NCBI GenBank assembly: GCA_000828075.3 | Contig: JXCB02000048.1 | Coordinates: 83,726-147,725, forward strand | DNA length: 64,000 nucleotides | Direction of reading: 5' to 3' | Source of the DNA: Tolypothrix campylonemoides VB511288 | GTDB lineage: Bacteria > Cyanobacteriota > Cyanobacteriia > Cyanobacteriales > Nostocaceae | The notes under the pieces: generated by a model | Told to the model about the DNA's origin: nothing | Database searches by the model: none | What the model saw: only the letters and a program-made list of their open reading frames with translations | Translations under genes and position numbers: made by a program | In this document: positions 53,007 through 61,629 of the stretch, one piece after another | How positions within the stretch are numbered: the stretch's first letter is position 1 | Layout: each line of letters starts with the position of its first letter

Positions 53007-53042
53007 GGAGAAAAAGAGTTATTGGACAATAACTCTTTCTCC
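53007..53042. terminator. Strong hairpin between the Cys/Met-rich gene and the two-component genes
   Basis: GAGTTATTG (53016-53024) pairs with CAATAACTC (53027-53035), and the stem extends with AAA/TTT outwards, giving about 12 pairs around a 2-nt turn. It separates the efflux series from the downstream regulator operon. Confidence 0.5.
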
Positions 53043-53168
53043 TCTGCCCCTCTGCTGTCGAAACGAATAAATGTCTTAACAGCAACCGTATTGGGCTAAA
53101 TCCTTGTAACTATTTATGTATGCAAATTTTCAGAAAATCTAAACCAACCGTTGACATCTTAATTTTTT

Positions 53169-53864
53169 ATGAGGGTGTTGCTAGTTGAAGATGAGCCAGA
53201 TTTGGGCGCTGCTATTAAGCGAACTTTGAATCAACAAAAGTATCTCGTTGACTGGGTTATGGATGGTAATGAGGCATGGGCATATCTAGAAAATAGCTGG
53301 ACGCAGTATACGCTGGCTATTTTCGATTGGATGCTACCTGGAATATCAGGTTTGGAGTTATGTAAACGGCTACGTAGCAGCAAAAATCCTTTACCTGTGT
53401 TGATGCTAACAGCAAAAGACAGAATGGAAGATAAAGTGACTGGGCTGGATGCAGGTGCAGATGACTACTTAGTAAAGCCATTTGGCATGGCGGAATTACT
53501 GGCGCGGTTACGAGCATTGCAGAGGCGCTCGCCTAACTTCCAACCAATGGAATTAACTGTTGGTCACCTGACTTTAGATTACGGCAGTAGTACAATTGTC
53601 AGTCAAAATGCTACGGGAGAAAAACAGGTGATTCCCCTAACTCATAAAGAATTCCAGTTGCTGGAGTATTTCATGAAGCACCCAAACCAAATTGTTACTA
53701 CTGAACAGATTCGCAATCAGATTTGGGAAGTCAGTGCAGAACCTATTAGTAATGTAGTCGCGGCTCAAATACGTTTGTTGCGGCGCAAATTGGCGTCAAG
53801 TGGCTGCTCTAACTTCATTGAAACTTTGCATGGTATGGGATATCGACTTAATCTTACACCATGA
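53169..53864 (+). CDS. OmpR/PhoB-family response regulator of RppA/NrsR type (locus B)
   Basis: A 231-aa paralogue of the locus A regulator. Receiver: LLVEDEPDLG, phospho-Asp in IFDWMLPG, Lys in YLVKPFG. Winged helix: ISNVVAAQIRLLRRKL, identical to locus A in the recognition region, which predicts that both regulators bind the same DNA sequence. Overlaps the kinase start by four bases (ATGA). No TTTCAT box is visible directly upstream. Confidence 0.9.
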   Translation: MRVLLVEDEPDLGAAIKRTLNQQKYLVDWVMDGNEAWAYLENSWTQYTLAIFDWMLPGISGLELCKRLRSSKNPLPVLMLTAKDRMEDKVTGLDAGADDYLVKPFGMAELLARLRALQRRSPNFQPMELTVGHLTLDYGSSTIVSQNATGEKQVIPLTHKEFQLLEYFMKHPNQIVTTEQIRNQIWEVSAEPISNVVAAQIRLLRRKLASSGCSNFIETLHGMGYRLNLTP

Positions 53865-55249
53865 ATCAAAATAAACTATTTAGGCTAACCCGCTTGCGTT
53901 TGGCTTCGTGGTACGCGCTTGTCATGGCTCTTATCTTAGGTCTGTGCGGATTTGGCGTTTACCAAGCAATATCTCATGCTCATTGGGTAACTTTAGACCG
54001 GGAACTGGAATCCGTTGCAGGAACTCTGCATGACAGTATTGAACTGAAACTACAGCAACCTGGACGCTTGGAACCGATTTTAAAGCAGCTTCTACCAAAT
54101 ATATGTGTAGTTGGAGACAAGTGCATTCAAGAGCAATTAACTTTCAAACGCCATACGGAGAGCGCAATCAGCCAAGGCTACTATTATGTACGTATTTTCG
54201 ATAACTCAGGACGCCTGTTTGCCATAGCAGGCTCTTATCCAAAGGGACTGTCTCCACTTTTTAACAAAAAACTTTGGCAAACCCTAAAAGACGACAAAGG
54301 CAACCTTTATCATCAAATTTCTTTTGTGCTACATACCCAGGACAATCGAGATTGGGGATATATCCAAGTGGGGCGAAGTCTGGAAGACTTCAGTAATTAT
54401 CTAAATGCTGTGAAATTAATTTTAATGTTGGGATTGCCAGTGGCAATGGGTTTAGTCGGTGTTGCTAGTTGGTGGTTGGCAGGATTAGCAATGCAACCGA
54501 TTTATCAATCCTACAAACAAATTCAACAATTTACAGCGGATGTAGCACACGAGTTACGAACACCTCTAGCTGCAACACGAGCAACAGTAGAATCAGCGCT
54601 TATGATGCCGCAATTGGATGAAACAGAAGCGCGGGACATTCTGCAAACTGTAGAGCGTCAAAATCTGCGACTCACGACTTTGGTTGCTGATTTGCTGCTT
54701 TTATCTCGCCTAGATCGACAGTCCATGCCAGTGCGACATGAACTTTGTTGCTTGAATGAGATTGTCAGTGACTTAATTGAGGAATTTGCAGCAATGGCGT
54801 CAAAAGCCAAAGTATCCTTGGCATCTTTAATACGGGTGCATCAGCCTGTGAATATCGTAGGCAATTCTGAACAGCTTTATCGTCTAATTTTCAACTTAAT
54901 TGTAAATGCCATCCAGTACACTCCTGTAGGTGGTGAGGTGATAGTTATTTTAGACCGCAATGACCAAAATGCTGTGATTTCAGTTCAAGATACAGGCATT
55001 GGCATTCCGCAGCAGGAGTTTTCTCGGATTTTTGACCGCTTCTATCGGGTGAATAGCGATCGCTCTCGTAGCACTGGTGGTTCTGGATTAGGGTTGGCGA
55101 TCGCGCAGGCTATTGTTCAGACACATTACGGCAGTTTGACTGTACAAAGTGAGTTAGGTAAAGGTAGCACTTTTACTGTTCGATTGCCTCTCGATGTCAC
55201 AGCGCTAAATGGCGTTCGTTCTATTCACCAATTTAAAGGGCTGTATTAG
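53861..55249 (+). CDS. Sensor histidine kinase of RppB/NrsS type (locus B)
   Basis: A 462-aa kinase. TM1 LASWYALVMALILGLCGF, periplasmic loop with NICVVGDKC (Cys-X5-Cys, same place as in locus A), TM2 LILMLGLPVAMGLVGVASWW, H-box VAHELRTPLAA, N-box NLIVNAIQYTP, DTGIGIPQ and GGSGLGLAIA. Translation is coupled to the response regulator. An 85-bp repeat that recurs at 60726 starts just after the stop. Confidence 0.9.
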   Translation: MNQNKLFRLTRLRLASWYALVMALILGLCGFGVYQAISHAHWVTLDRELESVAGTLHDSIELKLQQPGRLEPILKQLLPNICVVGDKCIQEQLTFKRHTESAISQGYYYVRIFDNSGRLFAIAGSYPKGLSPLFNKKLWQTLKDDKGNLYHQISFVLHTQDNRDWGYIQVGRSLEDFSNYLNAVKLILMLGLPVAMGLVGVASWWLAGLAMQPIYQSYKQIQQFTADVAHELRTPLAATRATVESALMMPQLDETEARDILQTVERQNLRLTTLVADLLLLSRLDRQSMPVRHELCCLNEIVSDLIEEFAAMASKAKVSLASLIRVHQPVNIVGNSEQLYRLIFNLIVNAIQYTPVGGEVIVILDRNDQNAVISVQDTGIGIPQQEFSRIFDRFYRVNSDRSRSTGGSGLGLAIAQAIVQTHYGSLTVQSELGKGSTFTVRLPLDVTALNGVRSIHQFKGLY

Positions 55250-55360
55250 AAGCCACCGTACCGAAACGGGAAAATTGTACGCTAATCTCAAAACACTCTT
55301 TCTGTCTGTTTTCCATTAACTAGGGTCAGAATTTGTGTCAAATAATCATAACCCAGAGAC

Positions 55361-55436
55361 TAGAAGGTTGAAAACGGTTAGAGATTCGCATTGCTCTTAA
55401 GTGTCTTTGAGTAACTAGGAAACAGAATTGCGCTAT
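55361..55436 (-). pseudogene. Fragment of an RND adaptor gene: start codon and upstream region
   Basis: The minus strand reads MRISNRFQPSS from 55392, the same as the locus A adaptor start, and the bases upstream also match 23125-23167 (GAGTAACTAGGAA is shared). About 74 bp remain. It has the locus A sequence type, not locus B, although it sits 3' of locus B. Confidence 0.75.
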
Positions 55437-55449
55437 TGAGGAGTAACAG

Positions 55450-55584
55450 ATGGTGAAGAAATTAGCGGAATCTCTTTGGTTGTTGTGGGGTATAGTGGTA
55501 TTAACAATTTTTTGTAGATTTATAACCGGAACGAGTCAAGGCGACTCGTTCCGGTATTTATTTATAGCAGTCGCCAAGCACTAG
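55450..55584 (+). CDS. Possible 44-residue membrane peptide
   Basis: ATG 55450 follows GAGGAG by seven bases. The peptide has MVKKLAESLW, a hydrophobic stretch LLWGIVVLTIFC and a tail encoded across a perfect terminator hairpin, which argues against long translation. A functional small membrane protein is possible but unproven. Confidence 0.3.
   Translation: MVKKLAESLWLLWGIVVLTIFCRFITGTSQGDSFRYLFIAVAKH
55525..55555 (+). terminator. Rho-independent-type terminator
   Basis: ACCGGAACGAGTC and its perfect complement form a 13-bp stem around AAGGC, followed by ATTTATTTAT on the plus strand. Confidence 0.7.
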
Positions 55585-55587
55585 TTG

Positions 55588-55737
55588 TAGCGACCTGCAA
55601 TGCTAATCGCTCAGACCTGCACTTCCCGACATTTTCCAGCCAGGATTAAATGCAACTATAATTAAGCGTCAGCCAGGATTAAGGGTCTTGTCCACTTTTG
55701 GTGATCTAATTTGGGCATTTATAATTGCAGGTCGCTA
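55588..55737. mobile_element. Short inverted-repeat element (MITE-like) adjoining the intron
   Basis: TAGCGACCTGCAAT at 55588-55601 is matched inverted by ATTGCAGGTCGCTA at 55724-55737. The 150-bp interval has no coding capacity but contains a repeated CAGCCAGGATTAA. The outer group II intron begins at the very next base, so its 5' exon junction is the end of this element. Confidence 0.55.
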
Positions 55738-56333
55738 GTGTGATTCGTTCTGTCAAAATGAGTAGTAATACTCAGGGATGACAGGCAAGGGAAATATTCG
55801 GGAGAAATCTCAACTGAACCTTGACAACTCAATCTTTCGTGATGGTGTAATTCCATCCCTCCAGGTGCAGGAGTGACAGTAAGTCCCCTATTTCAACAAG
55901 GTGGTTCTTTGTTGGGGTAAAGCGGGGAATCATGGCGGTAACTGCTAGCCTAATGCGGAATCCCGCCTAACATAGCTGGTCATGGATAGGAATACAAATC
56001 TCTTGATTGAATCATCGTAATGCAAAACAAGCCAAAAGGCTGTTAGGCTTGTCCCAAAACGGGAAAGGATTGGTGGTTGGCTGATTAGTGGCAGACCAAT
56101 ATGCATTCACAACAAACCCGGTGAAGAGAGAGAATCCTAAAACCAGCGTCAAACGGAAAATTGGGAACGAAGTAAATCCCTCATATGCTCTCAAGAATTG
56201 GTCGAATTCTTGAGTAGGTAGCCGACCGGAAGCTATGTAGGAGAAGGATTGTCTCAGAAGCTAATGCCCTTGGTAACGCAAGGGATATGCAGACGGAGAC
56301 ACGGTGACTTGGAATGTAGAGGTACAAGTAGCA

Positions 56334-57191
56334 ATGTATACGTCTAAAACGAGTTTTAAGACTACGGTGGAATGGAATGCTATCCCCTGGCGAAAGTTAG
56401 AAACGAAAGTATTCAAGTTGCAAAAACGCATCTACAAAGCCTCGCAGCGTGGTGATGTCAAAACACTCAGAAAACTCCAGAAAACCCTGGTACATTCCTG
56501 GTCAGCCAAGTGTTTAGCGGTGCGTAAGGTAACACAAGAGAACCGAGGTAAGAAGACGGCAGGAGTGGATGGGCTGAAAAGCTTATCCCCAAAAGCACGT
56601 CTCATCTTGGTAAAATCCCTGAGATTAGGGAGTAAAGCTGCACCGACTCGAAGGGTGTGGATACCCAAACCTGATTCAGAGGGGGAAAAAAGACCGCTCT
56701 CGATACCTACAATTTACGACCGCGCCTTGCAGACGTTAGTCAAAATAGCGCTAGAACCAGAATGGGAAGCCCGCTTTGAGGGGAACTCGTTTGGATTTAG
56801 ACCGGGAAGAAGCGCCCATGATGCAATTGAAGCAATATTCCTCACAATTAGGTTTAAGCCTAAATATGTGTTGGATGCCGATATTGCACGTTGCTTTGAC
56901 CGAATTAACCACAATGCTCTGCTGTCAAAATTAAACACATTCCCCACCATTCGACGACAAATTCGCGAATGGTTAAGAGCGGGAGTGATTGATTTTGCTG
57001 CCTATTCTAATAGGCAGAAAACCTACAGCAGAACATCCGAGGGTGCGCCACAAGGCGGATGTATTTCGCCGTTGTTAGCGAATATTGCCCTCCACGGTAT
57101 GGAGAATCAAATTAAACAATTTGCTCTCACGTTACCCGGAAGTAAAACGGCTAACCGTCAGGCAATAAGCTTAATTAGATTTGCAGATGAT
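56334..57191 (+). CDS. ltrA: Outer group II intron reverse transcriptase/maturase, first exon
   Basis: 286 codons of the RT up to the catalytic motif. RT-0/RT-1 region WRKLETKVFKLQKRIYKA, RT-2a KKTAGVDGL, RT-3 RPLSIPTIYDRALQ, FGFRPGRSAHDAI, the first catalytic Asp in VLDADIARCFD, GAPQGGCISPLLANIALHG, and finally LIRFADD, whose two Asp are the catalytic pair. The reading frame is broken directly after this codon by a second intron and resumes at 59599 as FVILHENL. ATG 56334 is preferred; a GTG at 56304 is in frame. It can be translated to full length only if the inner intron is spliced. Confidence 0.88.
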
Positions 57192-57703
57192 GTGCGCCAT
57201 TTAACCAGGTGCTAGACTCCTCTCACAGAGAGGAGAGGTTAGGAAAAGATGACCTCTGGGTCAACAACTTACCTAATGACGAAAGTCAGAGGGGACTGTA
57301 GCATGTTGATAAAGCAGAAGAAGTTAGAAGACGCTTATAATTTCGTTCTGCAAGACCCGCGTGATATGGTGAGAGCCGAATTGCTCAAACCTCAGTTTCC
57401 AGTGATGGAAGCATACATCCCCCGATTACAGCGTCTCAAATGCGGGGTCACTGTGATAGGGTGGCTAAGTCGTCGTCACCCGAACTTTCCGCACAGTGAA
57501 CGGTAAGGAACGACCTTACTTAAGGAAATGGACGAGGCACCTAAGTCGCGCTCGATACATCTAGCGCTTAGGGAAAGTGGGATTACCCGCCGTGCCGAGA
57601 GGCACAGGGTAACGGAGTCATCGTAGTACTCAGCGGACGGGAAAGCCGTCTACATGGGGAAGGATGACAGGTGTTATGAAACTCGACTTGTGAGGTACGC
57701 GAG

Positions 57704-59501
57704 ATGCGAAATGCCGAAACTGTGTTGGGAATTATACATGAACGTGGTCAGCGGGGACTGCCACTGGAAGATGTTTATCGACAATTATTTAACCCCGATT
57801 TGTTCTTAAAAGCTTACGGTAAAATCTATCGTAATACTGGGGCAATGACACCAGGTGCAACAGGCGAAACCGTAGATGGGATGTCTAGAGCAAAAATTGA
57901 TACTATTATTTCTGACTTACGTTATGAAAGGTATCAATGGATGCCTGCGCGTCGTGTTTACATTGAGAAGAAAAACTCTCTGAAAAAGCGCCCACTTGGC
58001 ATTCCTCGTTGGTCAGATAAATTGTTGCAAGAAGTTATCCGCCTAATATTAGAGGCGTACTATGAGCCGCAGTTTAATCCAACCTCTCACGGCTTCCGTC
58101 CAGGACGCGGATGTCATACAGCCTTAAGCGAAATATACAGTAAGTGGGTAGGAACAAAATGGTTCGTGGAAGGTGACATTGCTCAATGCTTTGACTCACT
58201 CAACCATACAGTTCTCCTCACCATACTGAGAGAGAAAATCCACGACAACCGCTTTTTGAGGTTAATAGAAAACTTGCTGAAAGCTGGATATTTAGAAGAA
58301 TGGCGGTATAATCCCACTCTAAGTGGAAGTCCACAAGGTGCAATACTAAGCCCGAATATGAGCGAATATCTACTTAGACAAGCTTGATAAATTTGTTGAA
58401 AATGAACTAATTCCAAATTATAACCGTGGTAAAGCACGCCAACCCAATCCGGAATGGCAACGACTACAAGGGCTGGCTCAACGTTTGAGAAAGAAGGGTC
58501 TATTTAGTGAGGCACATATTGCTCGTAAACTAATGCAGCAAGTACCATCTTTAGACCCACAAGACCCAAACTATCGCCGCCTACGCTATGTCCGTTATGC
58601 CGATGATTGGTTAATTGGCTTTAGTGGTCCACACAAGGAAGCTGAAGAGATTAAGCGCTCAATCGGCAATTTCTTGAGAGATAATCTCAAGCTTGAATTG
58701 TCCGAAACCAAGACGCTAATTTCTCATCCACGAACCGAAGCCGCTCGTTTCCTTGGTTACGACATTGTAGTGCTTAACAACAACCAAAAGCTCGATAGGC
58801 GCGGACACCGCTGCATTAATGGGCAAATTGGTTTAAAAGTACCACCTGATGTTGTCAAAAGCAAATGTGCCCGCTTCTTATTTCACGGTAAACCGATACA
58901 TCGTCCAGAATTGATTCACGATTCTGTTTTTAGTATCGTGGCTCATTATCAGCAGGAATTTCGGGGAATCGTGGAATACTATCGATTGGCTTATAACTTA
59001 CACCAACTAAATCGTTTGAAATGGGTAATGGAACGGTCATTAACTCAAACGCTCGCGCAGAAACTGCGTATTAGCGTATCGACAATATACCGTCGCTATC
59101 AAACCACACTTCAAACTCGCAATGGTTCATATGTTGGATTGCAAGTAACGGTTGAACGTGGAGAAGGACAAAAGCCACTGATAGCTAACTGGGGAGGAAT
59201 ATCTCTAAAGCGAAATATGAAAGCAGTCTTAAATGATTCCCCTTTACAAATTGTAGGTTCAAGAACAGAACTCGAACGCCGACTCTTGGCTAACACTTGC
59301 GAACTTTGTGGTTCACAAGAAAATGTCCAGGTTCATCATGTTCGGGCGCTTAAGGACTTACAAAAGGAAGGAAAAACTTTACCGCCTTATTGGGTTCAAA
59401 TTATGGCAGCACGACAACGTAAAACCTTGGTTGTGTGTCAACAATGTCACATGGATATCCATGCAGGACGTGCAACCCAAAGAACTAACACTGATATGTA
59501 A
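57704..59501 (+). pseudogene. Inner group II intron RT/maturase/endonuclease, frameshifted
   Basis: The first frame (57704-58387) gives MRNAETVLGIIHERGQRGLP, RPLGIPRWSDKLLQEVI, SHGFRPGRGCHTA, WFVEGDIAQCFDSL and SGSPQGAILSP, then shifts. One extra base near 58364 (AGCGAATATC for AGCAATATC) explains it; the other frame reads NIYLDKLDKFVENELIP and continues through the catalytic RYADDWLIGF, the X domain, and an HNH-type endonuclease (CELCGSQENVQVHH, CQQCHMDIH). No start exists near the join, so the RT is split in two inactive halves unless ribosomes shift. Confidence 0.83.
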
Positions 59502-59510
59502 ACACTGGAG

Positions 59511-59548
59511 AGCCGTGATGCTCCGAAAGGCGCAAGTCCGGTTCGGGG
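59511..59548 (+). ncRNA. Domain V of the inner group II intron
   Basis: AGCCGTGATGCTCCGAAAGG and its partner CCGGTTCGGGG form the catalytic hairpin with AGC triad; domain VI and the CTAC end follow. Confidence 0.8.
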
Positions 59549-59598
59549 AGGGGCGAACAGAAAAGTACTATTAGTAACTCGCTGGTCGCCTACTCTAC

Positions 59599-60513
59599 TT
59601 TGTCATCCTACACGAAAACCTTACCGTTGTTCAAAGATGTCAGCAGATTATTGCAGAGTGGTTAAGCGGAATTGGGCTGGAATTTAAACCAAGTAAAACG
59701 CGAATATCTCATACTCTTAATAAGCATGAAGATAGCGTAGGTTTTGATTTTTTGGGTTTCACCATTCGACAACTTCCTGTAGGGAAATGTCACAGTGGTA
59801 AAAACCGAGGTGGAACACTACTTGGTTTCAAAACCATAATTACCCCAAGCAAAGCAAAACTGAATGCACACACGCAGAAGGTAGGTCAATTGATTGAGAG
59901 GCACAAATCAGTACCACAATCTGATTTAATTACTCACCTAAATCCCATCATTCGTGGATGGACAAACTACTATGCAAGTGTCGTCAGCAAACGCATATTC
60001 AACAAAGCTGATTCAATACTATTCAGCCAATTGAAGGCATGGGCAGAACATCGACACCCCAATAAATCTTCTCAATGGAGTTGCCAAAAATATTGGCAAA
60101 CCATCGGGTCTGATAATTGGGTATTTAAACCCAAGAACCTTGGACTTCGCCTACTAAAGCACCGTGAAACTCCCATTGTGAGACACACAAAGGTGCAAGG
60201 AAACCGTAGCCCTTTTGATGGTGATTGGGTGTACTGGAGTTCTAGAATGGGCAAACATCCCGAAGCACCAACGAGGGTGGCAACACTCTTGAAAATGCAG
60301 AAAGGAAAATGTGCTTATTGCGGACTGTTTTTCCAGGATGGCGATTTGATGGAAATCGACCATAAAATCCCCCGCTCAAAAGGCGGTAAGGATAGTTACG
60401 ACAACCGTCAATTACTCCACGGACATTGCCACGATGCCAAAACGGCTACAGATAATGTTGCCGTTAGAGTTCCAGAGATAGATGAGGATTATCTCAACCT
60501 TAATCCCTTTTAA
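59599..60513 (+). CDS. ltrA: Outer group II intron RT/maturase, second exon (X and endonuclease domains)
   Basis: 304 codons that complete the outer protein to about 590 aa. It starts FVILHENLTVVQRCQQII directly after the missing FADD, then GLEFKPSKTRISHTL, VGFDFLGFTIRQLPVG (end of the RT fold), the maturase X domain around HLNPIIRGWTNYYASVVSKR, and a C-terminal HNH endonuclease (CAYCGLFFQDGDLMEIDHK, NRQLLHGHCHDAK). All domains are intact, so the only lesion of the outer RT is the inserted intron. Confidence 0.88.
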   Translation, partial: FVILHENLTVVQRCQQIIAEWLSGIGLEFKPSKTRISHTLNKHEDSVGFDFLGFTIRQLPVGKCHSGKNRGGTLLGFKTIITPSKAKLNAHTQKVGQLIERHKSVPQSDLITHLNPIIRGWTNYYASVVSKRIFNKADSILFSQLKAWAEHRHPNKSSQWSCQKYWQTIGSDNWVFKPKNLGLRLLKHRETPIVRHTKVQGNRSPFDGDWVYWSSRMGKHPEAPTRVATLLKMQKGKCAYCGLFFQDGDLMEIDHKIPRSKGGKDSYDNRQLLHGHCHDAKTATDNVAVRVPEIDEDYLNLNPF

Positions 60514-60557
60514 CTCGGAATTTATAGGTGTGTTTGACAAGCACCAAGTTACTGAGG

Positions 60558-60591
60558 AGCCGTGTGAATTTAAAGATTCATGCACGGTTTT
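60558..60591 (+). ncRNA. Domain V of the outer group II intron
   Basis: AGCCGTGTGAA pairs with TTCATGCACGG around AAAG; followed by the domain VI hairpin and the presumed 3' end. Confidence 0.8.
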
Positions 60592-60837
60592 GTAGCCGAG
60601 TCAGGGAGGCGACTTCCTGGCTTAGGCATCCATCTAGGAAAAGTTGTTTTGCAAATACTTATTCAAGACAATAATATTTTGACAAGCCATTTACAAGCGT
60701 AGCCTGTGCCATCCGCACACTAGAGACCGTATCGAAACGGGAAAATTGTACGCTAATCTCAAAACACTCTTTCTGCCTGCCTTCCATTAACTAGCGCTCT
60801 TATTTTGTGTCAAATCGTACCCTTCTGCTGTCAGTAT

Positions 60838-61602
60838 TCAATACTCGTAAGGATTCTTAGGCTCTGAAATTGGTTTGATAGACTTTGGTTGAATTGTCAA
60901 TTGGCGTTTACCTTCCAATTCTGCTGTCATCATTTCACCTTCAATTTCCAGCCAAGTATCCGGTGAATAGATTTGACGGCTAGTAGTTAATTTAACAGGC
61001 AACCCCATTGGGGCGGCATCTAAGGCACAGTGGGTAATTACAAAGCGCATAATAACTAAAAAATCATCGGGCAGTGTTTTGAGGTGAACTACAAAACCTT
61101 GGACTTTTGCTTTCTGACCTATATAAGCATCTGGTTCAGGATAAACACTCAACGTTTTCACCCAATCAACCAGCGAACGGTCTTCTGGTCGAGTTGAAGC
61201 GCGGAACGCTTGGGGTTTAACGCGGGTGGCTGCGATTGAAAAATCTGTAATATTTTGTTGATTTGCAGCATAGCTTGTTAAAGGTCGAGGAATGACCACT
61301 AAACCTACGAGGGCGATGACCAGAAGCAGCACACTTGCCCAGCCTGGGGGGAACAGCGATAAATGCTGAACTTGTGGGGTAGGATGTTTCCGCCAAAGCC
61401 CCCAAGCTTTGAAAACGGCAATAAATAAGAGTGCAACCCCAGTGGTAATGACTAACCAGAAGTATCTGGGGTGAACTAGCAAGACAAGTTTCTCAGTTAG
61501 CCAATATTTCAGCAGCAATATTCCCCAAGCAGTAATTGCAAAGACATCCAGCCAGTCTATAAAGTGAAAAAACTTGGAAGATTGAAGGAATTTTTTAGCC
61601 AT
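60838..61602 (-). CDS. TIGR03943/YcgQ-like (DUF1980) membrane protein
   Basis: A 254-aa protein. TM segments at about 20-35, 45-65 and 85-110 (WASVLLLVIALVGLVVIP), then a soluble domain with KAKVQGFVVHL, LVIMRFVITHCALDAAPMGLPV, and LEIEGEMM, the signature of the family. The Cys/His of ITHCALDA may bind metal. Members normally stand next to a YraQ/DUF318 permease; none is present here and instead the P1B ATPase gene is 28 nt upstream. Role in metal transport is inference. Confidence 0.85.
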   Translation of the reverse strand: MAKKFLQSSKFFHFIDWLDVFAITAWGILLLKYWLTEKLVLLVHPRYFWLVITTGVALLFIAVFKAWGLWRKHPTPQVQHLSLFPPGWASVLLLVIALVGLVVIPRPLTSYAANQQNITDFSIAATRVKPQAFRASTRPEDRSLVDWVKTLSVYPEPDAYIGQKAKVQGFVVHLKTLPDDFLVIMRFVITHCALDAAPMGLPVKLTTSRQIYSPDTWLEIEGEMMTAELEGKRQLTIQPKSIKPISEPKNPYEY

Positions 61603-61629
61603 TGTATAGACAAAATTGAAATAATTCTA

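Larger units (their letters stand above)
57192..59598 (+). mobile_element. Inner group II intron inserted in the outer intron's RT gene
   Basis: It begins GTGCGCC (GUGYG) immediately after the GAT-GAT codons of the outer RT and ends ...CTCTAC (AY end) immediately before TTTGTCATC, so removing it exactly restores FADD-FVILHE in phase 0. Domain V is at 59511-59548. Length 2407 bp. It encodes its own RT, which is frameshifted. Confidence 0.87.
55738..60635 (+). mobile_element. Outer group II intron (interrupted by a second group II intron)
   Basis: The 5' end is taken as GTGTGATTCG, a group II start consensus (GUGYG). The intron-encoded protein is split at 57191/59599 by the inner intron. Domain V is at 60558-60591 (AGCCGTGTGAA...TTCATGCACGG) and domain VI follows as the GTCAGGGAG/CTTCCTGGC hairpin. 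The exact 3' end is uncertain within about 15 bp. Without the inner intron it would be about 2.5 kb, a normal size. Confidence 0.75.
55256..60815. repeat. 85-bp direct repeat bounding the intron segment (copies 55256-55341 and 60726-60815)
   Basis: Both copies contain CGAAACGGGAAAATTGTACG, then CTAATCTCAAAACACTCTTT and CCATTAACTAG, in the same orientation with a few substitutions. The left copy begins a few bases after the histidine-kinase stop and the right copy ends about 20 bp from the 3' end of the convergent TIGR03943 gene. Everything between (5.4 kb) would be lost by recombination between them. Confidence 0.8.

Noticed and set aside
57249-57506. 85-residue ORF near the 5' end of the inner intron
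   Set aside because: It lies in ribozyme domain I-IV sequence and shows no RT or other motif.
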